64,000 nt of DNA from Odobenus rosmarus divergens. Lineage: Eukaryota > Chordata > Mammalia > Carnivora > Odobenidae. Position numbers and translations under genes: made by a program. Position 1 is the first letter of the stretch. Each line of letters begins with the position of its first letter. The stretch is taken from the NCBI RefSeq assembly GCF_000321225.1, contig NW_004450582.1:1944870-2008869 (forward strand), read 5' to 3'. A model generated the notes under the pieces. The model was not told the origin of the DNA, did no database searches, and saw only the letters and a program-made list of their open reading frames with translations. Shown here piece by piece: positions 1-19,800 of the stretch.

Positions 1-1186
1 TCGTCGAGGATTATTTAAAATAAATATTTATGGAAATACCAAGTGTGGTAACTTCACAGGGCAGACACTCAGCAGAGATGAATGGCCCCACCGAGTTCTC
101 TCTCCTTTTGCATAGGAATCTGAGTTAGAAGAGTATACTGTGACTACGCAGGGGAGAAAGAATGCATGGTTTCTCTCACCCAGGCAAGTGTTAAAGAATT
201 CTGCTTCTGGGCATCTGTATCTTTCTCTGGACTGATTTTAATATTTATTGTATTTAACAAGACACTGTCCTCTCAGGCGCTGAGTTGGTTCTCCTCATCC
301 AGCTTTGCAATTTCAGATGTTCTTCACAAAGCTAAGATGGTGGAGAGCTGCCCTGAGGAGCCCGGGAGGCACCAATCCCTCCATGTTGCTAAGGAACCCT
401 GAGAAACCACAGAGGACTCCAGAGCCAAGACAGCTTCTGGTGTCCCGAGGGATCAACTCAGATTCCCCAAATAAGCCCAGTCACCAGGCAGGCAGCAAAG
501 CAGACCCAAATCCTTGACTGGTTCTGACATGTCGGCCGTCCTTCAGGGATGACCCAACTCTCCACGTATCCTGGTCAGCAGGGAGAGGACATGACAGGGT
601 GACAGAGAAAGCTAATGCTTGCATCAACTTCTCTGATGGAAATCCCCCTACTTCTGGCACTTCCATATTTCTCTGTCCCTCTGTCATCTCCACCTCTTCT
701 ATCTCATATTCATGACCTGTGCATCTAGAGGCATGATCTGGCAACCTTGGAACATGAGTTTAGTCTCCACAGTATTTTGCTCCAGAGCCAAAGGAAATTC
801 TCTCCACTGGTTGTGCCTGTTGTCTTTTGTCATTTCTCATCATTCGCAGAGTGAACTCTGGCTTCAATGAGGAAAGGGAGCAATAAATAGAATCTAAAAT
901 TAAATTGTTTGTAAGGAAGCTTTTTAAAGAAATATAATAGTGACATTCCCATTTTATGCTTGATTCAGTTAATAAACAGTTCTCGCAATTCCCAGAACTT
1001 CTTGTGTCTTCCGTGCTCCTCAAAGAAACAAAATCTATTTTTAAGATGGAAGGAGTGGACATTGTCAACACTGCAGAGACGAGGGAAAGCATTTGGTGCC
1101 TAAGCAGCCAGCTAGCTCACTTCACAGAGGCTGCGCCACACAACAGACAGCCCCGCAGGGCAGGGTTCGTAGGAAGAGAACGGGTA

Positions 1187-1410
1187 GTTTATTGAACATC
1201 TACTATTGGCCAGGATTGTCTGAGAGCTTTTCATGTGTTTTCTCCAACTCTTCAACCCCATAAAGAAAGAGCATTATTTCCACACTACTGGTGGAAAATC
1301 AGGCTGAGTGAGGCTGATCATTTGCTTAGTTAGGTCCTGCAATAAGGCAACGAAGAACCACATTTTGGATCTCTGGCCCACCGGACTCAAAGTCCAGGTC
1401 CTAGTAGGCC
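1187..1410 (-). repeat. MIR SINE remnant
   Basis: The reverse-strand MIR signature is visible: TTTATTGAACATCTACTATTGGCCAGG, then TTTTCTCCAACTCTTCAACC and an AATCAGGCTGAGTGAGG-like block. It is strongly diverged. Confidence 0.6.
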
Positions 1411-2124
1411 TTAAAGATCACCTTTCTCTGAATTAACCAGGTGATCTGTTTCATCTGAACTCAAGAGTTTCACCTTCCCTTGCCCCCCACTGCTTTGGAA
1501 CTGCATCAATGAACCAGACAAGGATGCTCTGTCCTGAGATTGGTGCACATTCTTAAGTGTATTTCACTTTCAGTATCTTGGACAATTCACTGGATTTGCA
1601 AGTAAAACCACCAATTTGTGCTATGGCAGTCACACCATGAGTAACCGTCCTAATTTAATGTGGCATTTTAATTGAGCCTGAGAGGATTAAGTTTCTATCT
1701 CAGCACGCCCCAAGCTTAACACTGCTTTGCTGCATAGCAAACATGAGGGTGTGAGGGGCTCACTGTGAAAATTCATCTGTGGAAGCATCTGTGAAGCAGA
1801 AGATAAAGATAATAGGCAGTAAGCACACGCACGCACAAACACACAAAACCAATATGTGCTTTGGGCCTGATGGGGTGCACACTAACCTTGTTAAACATGT
1901 AATTCTTCATTCTCCATTTCACTTTTACTGTGTAAAAAACCAACGTCAAAACGACCTCCAAGCAAATGAAACAACTCTGCTTTTTGTGGAACAGGGGGGG
2001 AGTTGCAGAGGAAGGTGAGGAAAGGCCAACCAGAATGTTCTACACAGCTGGCCTGGGTCTTCCCCAACCCCACCTCCACTTCCTCTTTTCTTGTTTCAGA
2101 GCCTTCTTTAAATTAAGGAGCGTT

Positions 2125-2270
2125 CGAGTCATTGAACTAGGAAGAGGCCTCAGAGGTCCTTCTAAGGCAATGATTTCATTTTGCCGAGGACAAAACTGGA
2201 GCGCAGAAAGGGTCAGGGACTTGTGCAAGGGGACACACGGCAGAGTGGCCCTGAAACCCTCTCTATGTGA
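2125..2270 (-). repeat. MIR SINE remnant
   Basis: The pattern ATTTTGCCGAGGACAAAACTGGAGC, GGTCAGGGACTTGTGCAAGG, ACACGGCAGAGTGGCC matches the reverse complement of the MIR core (oriented as CCATTTTACAGATGAGGAAACTGAGG). Confidence 0.6.
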
Positions 2271-2454
2271 CGCTTCCCTGCCTCGCTAAAGCTGGCAGAG
2301 TTTTGCAAAACAGCACATTTCCCGCTGCCTGGGCACCCTCCGGATAGATTCCCAAGATAACTAATGGGTTTTATAATTTCATTTTTACTTCTTACTAAAG
2401 ACAGCTAGAGCAACAGAGCATAGTGCCTGTGAGCCAGACGAGCTGGCCCAGACA

Positions 2455-2645
2455 GTAATTCTGCCCCTTACACAAGAGGTCCTCTTCAGCAAGCTACTTG
2501 TCTGAGCTTCAGTTTCCTAACCTATAGAAGAGAACGATGACCATGCCCTCCCCTAGGCTAGGCTGTAGTGAGGACTGATGAGCTAATCCTCGCAACAGCA
2601 TTTAGCATTATGTATGGTAACTATTATAATTATCATCATCAATAA
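2455..2645 (+). repeat. MIR SINE remnant
   Basis: Forward MIR signature: TGAGCTTCAGTTTCCTAACC, then CTGTAGTGAGGACTGATGAG and GCATTTAGCATTATG before an AT-rich end with AATAATAAA. Confidence 0.65.
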
Positions 2646-3528
2646 TAAAGCCAGTTGTTCTTTAGATGATACTCAAAGGTAGTCTGTAGAATTTCCATAA
2701 AATGCCAGTTCTCCCTTTTGCAGGCATATCCCACTGTAAAATGGGGGATAAAGAGAGAACTAACAAGGTGTGGTTAAATATGCACACACATAGAGTTTGG
2801 GAAAGCATTATCAGACTCTATAAGTCATGATGGCTGAGGCTTTGGCAGAATCTGAGGTTCCCGAGAGATGAACTGTGAAATTAAAAAGGCCGTTTCTTTG
2901 GGGACTTCACACAAATCTGAGATAATAAAACAGAGATTGGATACGTCTCTTCTGTACACAAGTGAAATAAGGTAATTGAATACCTGTAACTCAGCTGACG
3001 CATGACCGCAAGGCAAGACAAATCTACAGATGGAGAACTTAGAAAGGGAAAGCACCTAGTGGTGGTCTGCTCCAACCCCCCAAACCTCAAGAGAAGGAGA
3101 ATAAGATCCACAGTGGGTGAACCATTTGCTAAGGGCGTGACAGCTGATTAGTCTCAGATTTATTAATAAGAATATCAAGATCAAGATGACTGAGAAATTG
3201 ACTTGCCAATGATCACACAGATGTTATTGAATCCTATCCTAGATCATGTCTTTGTCTTTTTCTCTCCCCTTCTCTCTCTCTCTCATTCTCCTTTCAAAAT
3301 TGAGATCTCAGGGTACAGAATAACAATTCCCTGCAGGTTATGGAAATCACCTTGAGCTAGGTAGTGGGTAGGTGTGGTGTTATCTTCTGATGGTCAGACT
3401 TCAAGCAGATGACTTGTTAGAACCAAGCGATATATTCCAGAGAGTCCTGTCCAAGAGGGCCAAGACATCCTCATCTGTAGATCGGCTTCCTGGTGATCTG
3501 TCCACATGTATGGTTTTTGTTTTGTTTT

Positions 3529-3732
3529 GTTTTTTTTTAAGATTTTATTTATTTATTTGAGAGAGAGAAAGAGTGGGAGGAGGAACAGAGGAGGAGGGAG
3601 AAAGACAAGGAGACGGAGACTCTGCACTGAGCTTGGAGCCGGATGCGGGGCTCGATCCCAGGACTCTGAGATCATGACCTGAGCCAAAACCAAGAATCAG
3701 ACACTTAACTGACCGAGTCACCCAGGCACACC
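3529..3732 (-). repeat. Can-SINE, reverse orientation
   Basis: It starts with a T-run and AAGATTTTATTTATTTATTT (reversed tail), has a GAGAGAGAAAG purine block, and ends in the reversed tRNA-like head (GAGTCACCCAGGCACACC). Confidence 0.9.
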
Positions 3733-5726
3733 GGTTCCTGGGTGTCACCAGAGGAGAACCTCTCTCTTCTAATCTCATCTGGGTTGCTCTTCATCTGCCC
3801 TTTAATGATTGTCCTCAAGCTACCCACAACCTACAATCTCCACCCACTACATCCTTCATTATTTTTCCAACCAGTTCATTCACTTTTCCTGAGTGTTGTT
3901 TGGAATATGAGTTGAGCTGGTCATGATATTTATTATGCTGTCTCGAGAGACTCAGCTATGAGTGGTGCTGAGTCTTCAGCTGAGGCAAGAGTTGCCATAG
4001 GAACGAGCCTGCATGCTTCCTTCCTGCACAGGAAGTGGACCTGGGCATTGCAATGCTGTTTGCAGACTTGATCAAGCTCATGGTGTTTGGCTTCTTATTT
4101 TGTTAGAAGAGGATCAATGAGCCAAGGGATATCATTTCTTTCTATTCTCTGTTTTTTCCTTCTTTTCCTGTTAAAGTTGTTTTTGTTTGGCTTCCCTTCC
4201 AAATTATTTTCCTTTCTGATGCCAGTGATGGAGACACTGAAACTCAAAACCACAGCTGATTTTGGCCAGAGATAGCTTCACGCCGTGGGGGACTTGACAG
4301 AGCTTTGCAGACTCACTCAGGATGAGATGTGCTAGATACTGTCTAGAGTTGTGCCACCTAGGAACAATGTAGTCTTTAACCACCGGCAGGGAGGACACGC
4401 TCGGGGGAGAATTGCAGGAAATCAGGAAATTATCTCCTTGCCAAATACCTCCCATATTTCCCCAAATAGCTCCATTGCTGCCAGCCATGGGCCTGAAATT
4501 CTTCCAGTAGAGACTTCTTCCTATTTATTAAAGGACACTGAAGTTCATCTAGCTATGGAAATTTGGGCATTTCTCTTAACCTCTGAGTTTCAATTTTCTC
4601 AATGATTACGTGACAGGTTGGAATATCTCACCTATAGGGTTCCTTTCTGCTCTGAAAATCTCTGACTATACACGGCCTAAAACGAATAATTTTTTAAATC
4701 TGTTATTCAGTCACTAACAATTAAGTGCGGATCATTTTATTAGAATCTCCCCTCCATATTTTAACACATAGCAAGTAAATGTAGATGATGAGGGAAGAAG
4801 ACTGACTCCCAAGTATGCCGAGGTGAGGCCTTAGAGAGTAACGTCACTAGTCATCTGGCAAGAGGAGGAAGATACTAAAAGGGAATGGGATCCAGAAAAG
4901 GGAGATCAATGGAAGGTAAAGGTAAAATAAAGACATGCTAATCCTTCCCATTTTGTCTGGAGGAATTTGAAGAGTCTTTTGTTATTTTATGTCATTTCAA
5001 AAGAACAGAAGATCTTTAGATACAGAGCCAAATAAGTCAAACCAGGGGGGTTTATAAAATGCCTAAACTATTCAATTATCATGGGAGATTCAAGAGAAGC
5101 ACAGAACCTGGTACTTGCTGCCCTCAGGTAGTTATTAGCAGTGCTGGATGGGAGCCATTCAGACACCTCAGGCGGGTGTTACAATGTTGCACGGCTTACC
5201 TTTGAAGTATTGCAGGAGTTCAGGGAAATATTCAATTAATGGGAAGAAGCCAGCGGTTTCTTTGACCCCCTGGGTTTTGAAAGCATCACAACAGGGATTG
5301 TACGATGCTAAGAGCTTGGACACTGGAGGAGCGGCCGGATTAAGAGGACTGCGGCTATTCCTAGAATTGTTTGAACTGGGGCTATCTGCTCATTATTTGG
5401 GACTGCTTGTGTTATGTCGTTTCACTTGGACATTATTCACAAATGAGCTATTTCTCTCTGGTCAGCTTTATTTGGTGAATAGGAGACATTTGCCACAGTA
5501 CAGAGAAATTCGGGTAGGTCAGAGAAAAGACCAAAGGCATTCTCTGCTTATTGCATAAAAAAATAATGAGATGAGATTAGGAAAAAATATCCTGGAAAAT
5601 CACTGATGATTACAGAAGTCCATGAGGGCAAGGATGGGGTTACCAGCAGCCCCCCCAAACTTGTTCATATCCATTGACTTTTGATTAATGGACTATCATC
5701 CCCCCCCCTCTCTGAAATAGATCAAA

Positions 5727-15219
<9,493 letters not shown>

Positions 15220-15690
15220 GTGCATCTGCCCATCCCTTTCCCTACCTTGCCACCCAGAAGTACCTTCTCAGTCATGTTCACCACCCTGTCCCTCCTCTCT
15301 GTTCACAGCTGGATCCCTTCCCCAATGCTCCCCACATCCTGTTATCCTCACATCTTATCCCGCAATGTCTCTCAAAGTGTTCCCTAGCACGACATGCTTA
15401 AAACCCAGACTTTAATCCAGCCCATTTCTTCTGGTCCCCCATCATGGCCAGATCTTCAAAATTCTTCATTTCAATACCCAGTCATTTAATATTTCCTTCT
15501 ATGTTTCCCATTTGAGCAACTAGAGGCCAGGAAATTGGCAAACCATCACTAACAGTCCTTTTGCCTTGGGTTCCAGTAGCTCATTCCCATCCCTGGATTC
15601 TTCTGTGGTTGCTGCTGGCTCGGTGAAGGTCCCAAATCACATTCCCTACCAGTTGAGGTTCTTCTTTTCTGGGAGACTGTAAACAGCACA

Positions 15691-15737
<47 letters not shown>

Positions 15738-15740
15738 AAC
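15220..15740 (+). other. ARHGDIB: ARHGDIB 3' UTR, ending in a (TAAA)12 tract that carries the poly(A) signals
   Basis: About 0.5 kb of pyrimidine-rich sequence follows the stop. The only AATAAA motifs are those made by the (TAAA)12 microsatellite at 15691-15738, just after GAGACTGTAAACAGCACA. I infer that cleavage occurs within or shortly after the tract; the exact 3' end cannot be fixed from sequence alone. Confidence 0.65.
15691..15738 (+). repeat. (TAAA)12 microsatellite
   Basis: This is a perfect tetranucleotide run giving twelve overlapping AATAAA hexamers at the ARHGDIB 3' end. It has no SINE body before it, unlike the other AAAT runs here, which are SINE tails. Confidence 0.9.
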
Positions 15741-16639
15741 AATTATATGATCCGACTGAGACCCTCATTTCCCTGCTTTCTTCCTTCGAACAAATATGAT
15801 AACTAAATTGTTTACATTTGTTAGTTTCCTCAGAGGCCGTGTGGGCTGGACACAGTAGAAAAGGTATTTACATCACCAGGAAGAGTTTGGTCTCCCTGTT
15901 CCAGGGCAATGAGCAATGGATATTCAGGATATGAGTAATAGAAATCTTGAGTTATTTTACTTTATAGTAGTACCACATGGAACTTTCTCCCGAGCTTGAG
16001 ACCTCTATATTTCACTGTCTATGGGAATCCTGTCTTGGATTTCTGAGGGCACCTGTGGGCCAAATCAGACACTGCCTCTTACCAGCTTATGATTTTTCAA
16101 TGTAATCCCATCACCTAGAGAATAAGACCCTACACTTATTGTGTAATGCCCCTTACAATCTGGCCTAATTTCAATTACTAATAATTCTCTCACACATTAC
16201 ATTTGCATCTCCGTGTTTCACTCTTTACATGAGACTCTCTTTCCACCTTTGTTGCCTGACGACATCCTATTTACAGAGGATTCTGCTTAGGCATCCGCTG
16301 CAGGAAGAAAACCTTCACTGAACCCTACCACTGTCCTAAATGTCCTCAAGTCTGTATTCTCATAGTATCCTATGAGTTTCTCAATTTTTTATCACATCCC
16401 ATTTTATATTTAAATGATCTATTTGTCCATCTCTCACACTAACAACCCAAGCTGGGGAAAGCTGGATCAGATCATACTTACCTTTTGCATCCCTAGTGCT
16501 TAGATCAATACCTGCAAAGAATATTTCCTTTTTTTTTTTTTTTAATCCAAATGAACAACCTCGACTTTCTTCTGGTTGGTTATGTTCTGAGATCCTGTCA
16601 TGGAACTTGGTCTTTTATCTCAGAAGTTGAAGGTTTTCA
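15741..16639. other. ARHGDIB-ERP27 intergenic spacer
   Basis: It holds an L2-type remnant (about 16090-16525, + strand: TTACAATCTGGCC, CAGGAAGAAAACCTTCACTGAACCC, TCCCTAGTGCTTAGATCAATACC) and a T15 run at 16529-16543. The part 15741-16090 is unique sequence with nothing recognised. Confidence 0.55.
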
Positions 16640-16764
16640 TAGAGCCAGCTGCACAGTTCCCAGAACACTAACATCACCACAGCCAATTACCACGAGCGGG
16701 CTGCCCTGAATCGGTCTCCCAAAACACAAAGTTCAGGGCTTGGAGAAGGAGCAGGAAAAGAACA
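16640..16764 (+). promoter_or_regulatory. ERP27: ERP27 proximal promoter and 5' UTR
   Basis: No TATA box is evident. Three motifs are visible. An E-box CAGCTG (16646-16651) is followed after 5 nt by TTCCCA (16657-16662), the layout of a PTF1 site. A CCAAT box lies at 16683-16687. CCACG lies at 16690-16694, two bases after the CCAAT. A PTF1 site would suit the pancreatic expression known for human ERP27, and CCAAT plus CCACG are the two halves of ER-stress elements, though the spacing is not canonical. The transcription start is probably between about 16700 and 16750, which is inference. Confidence 0.5.
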
Positions 16765-16858
16765 ATGGAAGCTGACCAATCCAGACTCCTGTTTCTATTA
16801 TTTCTTTTCACATGGAGACTATCCCCAGAAGCTGCTGCAGAAGTTCAGGAATCATCAG
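16765..16858 (+). CDS. ERP27: ERP27 coding exon 1 (signal peptide)
   Basis: The exon encodes residues 1-31 plus one nt: a short N-terminal region, a hydrophobic Leu/Phe core and a small-residue cleavage zone (PEAAAEV). The donor is GTAAAAAA at 16859. The split codon becomes Asp with exon 2. Confidence 0.93.
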
Positions 16859-19800
16859 GTAAAAAAAAAAAAGCACTTGGGTGACCATATGTTGTTAGGG
16901 GACGGGAAGGGAACATGGGAATGCTCTAAGTACTTTTCCTCCAAACAGAGAACATTTTCAGGAAATGGAAAATGGATAAAGACCTGTGTTGCCCAGTGGA
17001 GAAAAGAGAAGTCTAGCATCGTCCTTCAGAGAGAAACCATAAGGTGGAGTCACCCTCCATATGTTAGTAAAATAATAAGGCCTTGGGATGATGACAGTGC
17101 CCCTAGAGACCGTGATCTCTTCAGCCATAGTATATAGAGAAAAAGTAGAGATGCCCTCAGCATTTAGAACTCCTACCTTCCACTTGATACCCCAACATTT
17201 TCTCCTTCTCTCTCTCTCTCACTCTCTAGATGGTTCTGCTGCTTCCCAGAAAACTGTGTCACTCACAGATGTCCCAGCGACCATGGAATTCATTGCTGCT
17301 GCTGAGGTGGCTGTCATAGGTTTCTTCCAGGTTTGTCCAGGTACCCCGTTTCTGTTCCCCCAAAGAACCAGGAACATCTTAGCTCAGAGCTGCCATGACA
17401 GTCACCTGCTGGCCAGATGATACTGCACTAGAAGTCAAAGGGCACAAAGTCTGCTTTCAGCCTCTCAGTCGAGACCTCTCAATTTCAAGACATTCCCAGT
17501 CTCTGAATTATATCCTTCTCATACTTGCTTCAAGAGTTCCGAGGCTCCTCATCTAGGAGTGCTTTGGAGTCCATATCGGGACTGCCAAGGCAGGCGCCAG
17601 AGTAAATTCAACTTCTATCATCCAGGAAACACAGTAGCCAATGGTTAATCTCTGTCTAAAGCCTCACCAAATAGGTAGTCCCTCATCTTTCTAGCTCTTC
17701 GTTTGTTCTGAAATGTTGAAAAAGGATGACCTTTTGAATATTGAAGGCGTTAGCTGCCATCTTCCAGATTGGCTGCCTGGCTAATGAAAGCAACCATACA
17801 TGAAAGGGCACCACTCCAGCATTTTTTCTTTCTTTGAAGGTAACATCTGGTTATTCTCACAGATCAAGCCCCTGCTCTTATTGCAGACCTTCTTATCCAT
17901 TTCCATTAATTAGTTACAACTCTCCACCACCCTGGTGATTCTGTGTACACAGCTGGAAATGGCTGCAATGAGATGCAAGTGGGGAAGGAAGACAAGGGAG
18001 CCCATTTCTCCGCGTGGAGAAATCTGAGCTGGAGACCACAGCAGCCACCCTCGGGAAGGCAACAGAAGTGGGAATGGAGGCATTTGCAATAACTTAAGCA
18101 GCCACCAGACGCCGTCCATCATTTGATCCATGAGTAATTCCACACTAAGGAGAATCAAAAAGTGGGAAGCCTAGATTAGCAATTGTTCTTAGCCTCGAAT
18201 GAACTCCACACACCCTTTCCAAGGAGCAAGATACCAACTCCCTCTGCTTGACCCCAGAGGGAAGGCTAGTCAGTTTCTTTTCTTTTTGCACTTCTCCCCC
18301 TCCGGCCCAGAAAGATGTCAGAAAAGGCCATGCTCCCTCCTGTTTATTGTCTGGAGCTGCTCTGGGCAAAGGTCCTGTGACAGCAGGGAAAATGATGGCA
18401 GCTTGTTATGGAAGGACTGGAATCTTAACTTAGACGTGGCTTCCCTGCTCCCTCCTGCAGGCCTGGGTTCTAGCGTTGGAACAACATAGGAACAGTATCT
18501 TTCACGGGCAATACCTCAGGCTTAATGCAGGAAAAGAAGACCGTTCTTCCACATCCCACACAAACCTTTGTTCATAAAACTTCTAAGCTTCCATTTTAAT
18601 TTCCTTTATTCTTATTTTTTTTTTCCTTTTTGGCTCTTTGACAGCACCTATTTCTTATTTTTGCATTTCTTCTTTCCTCCACAAATTATTCCCAAAACAT
18701 TTGCCTCCTCGGGTGGATCAGTGACAGTGCAGCCAAACTCTGCAGGCCTCTCTGATTTGGGGGCCCCTCTCTGCTCATAAACTACAAGCTTTATGATAAG
18801 GCCAGACAAGAGTTTCAGGCTGAGCTACAATTTTGTAGTTACCTATTAGCCCACCCCGCCTGGAAAATTCAACAATCCCACTGCAGATTTAGCCTGCACT
18901 CTTAGAGGTAAAGGTTTTTCACCTGACAATAAATCAAGTCTATGATATTTTTATATGAGTGAGCACATTTCTATTCCCTATTCTCTATGTCTCTCCTCTC
19001 TAACATAATCCCTGTGGGTTGTTTTTTTTTTTTTTTCCTCTTGTTTTTAGGATTTAGAAATACCAGCAGTGTCCCTATTCCATAGTATGGTGCAAAATTT
19101 CCAAGATGTGTCATTTGGAATCAGCACTGATTCTGAGGTTCTGGCCCACTACAATATCACCAGGAACACCATCTCCCTCTTTCGCCTGGTAAGTTGGGTG
19201 GGCTTCTCGAGCCTTTTTCCAGTTTTTCCTTAGGTTATAGATTCATGAACTTGTGAGCATGGAAAGGCTCTATGCCTTTAACGCTAATGATGGTGCCAGA
19301 GACTGAGGAGTCAGGGACAGTGATGACAAAGATGGTGGCTCCGCTCAAGCTTCCCAAACAGGTGCTGTCATGAGATGGAGAGAGAACTGGACTGAGCATC
19401 AAGAGGTAGGATTGCAGCACAGCTTTGTCACTGACCAGCCACATGACTTGTGCAAGTCACTGGACATTTTTTAGCTTCAATTCCTTCATCTGTAAAATAA
19501 AAGAATTTGACGTTATCATTGCTAAGGTCATTTTGAGCTCCAAAATTTTATATTTTTATATCCTTGGGAGTTCACTTACATTTACCAAACAGGTATTAAA
19601 CAACCACTGTGCCCTCTGCAAGATACTGAAAATAAAAACATGTTAAATATGTTCTCCGCTCTCATAGGTCTTAAAATATAGTCGAGAATGTAAACATAGT
19701 TTACAAGTATCTACAATGCAAAGAGCATCACTATGGATAAAGTATGATAGTCATTAAAAGGGTAAATGCAAGATAGGGATTCTGGCAAAAAAAAAAATGA

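Larger units (their letters stand above)
1..5720. other. Non-coding DNA upstream of the first ARHGDIB coding exon (intron 1 or promoter-distal)
   Basis: No convincing exon was seen on either strand. It contains three MIR remnants and one reverse-oriented Can-SINE (listed separately); the rest is unique sequence. Human ARHGDIB has a non-coding exon 1 well upstream, so this is most likely intron 1. The 136-codon ORF at 5148-5558 has no recognisable relatives and overlaps no splice pattern, so it is left uncalled. Confidence 0.6.

Noticed and set aside
3940..4060. Possible ARHGDIB exon 1 or promoter (has an ETS-like AGGAAGT)
   Set aside because: No matching donor or remembered 5' UTR sequence could be confirmed, and human exon 1 is much further upstream.
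5148..5558. 136-codon ORF just before the first ARHGDIB coding exon
   Set aside because: No recognisable domain, and it stops 160 nt before the acceptor of the coding exon. It does not match the known gene structure.
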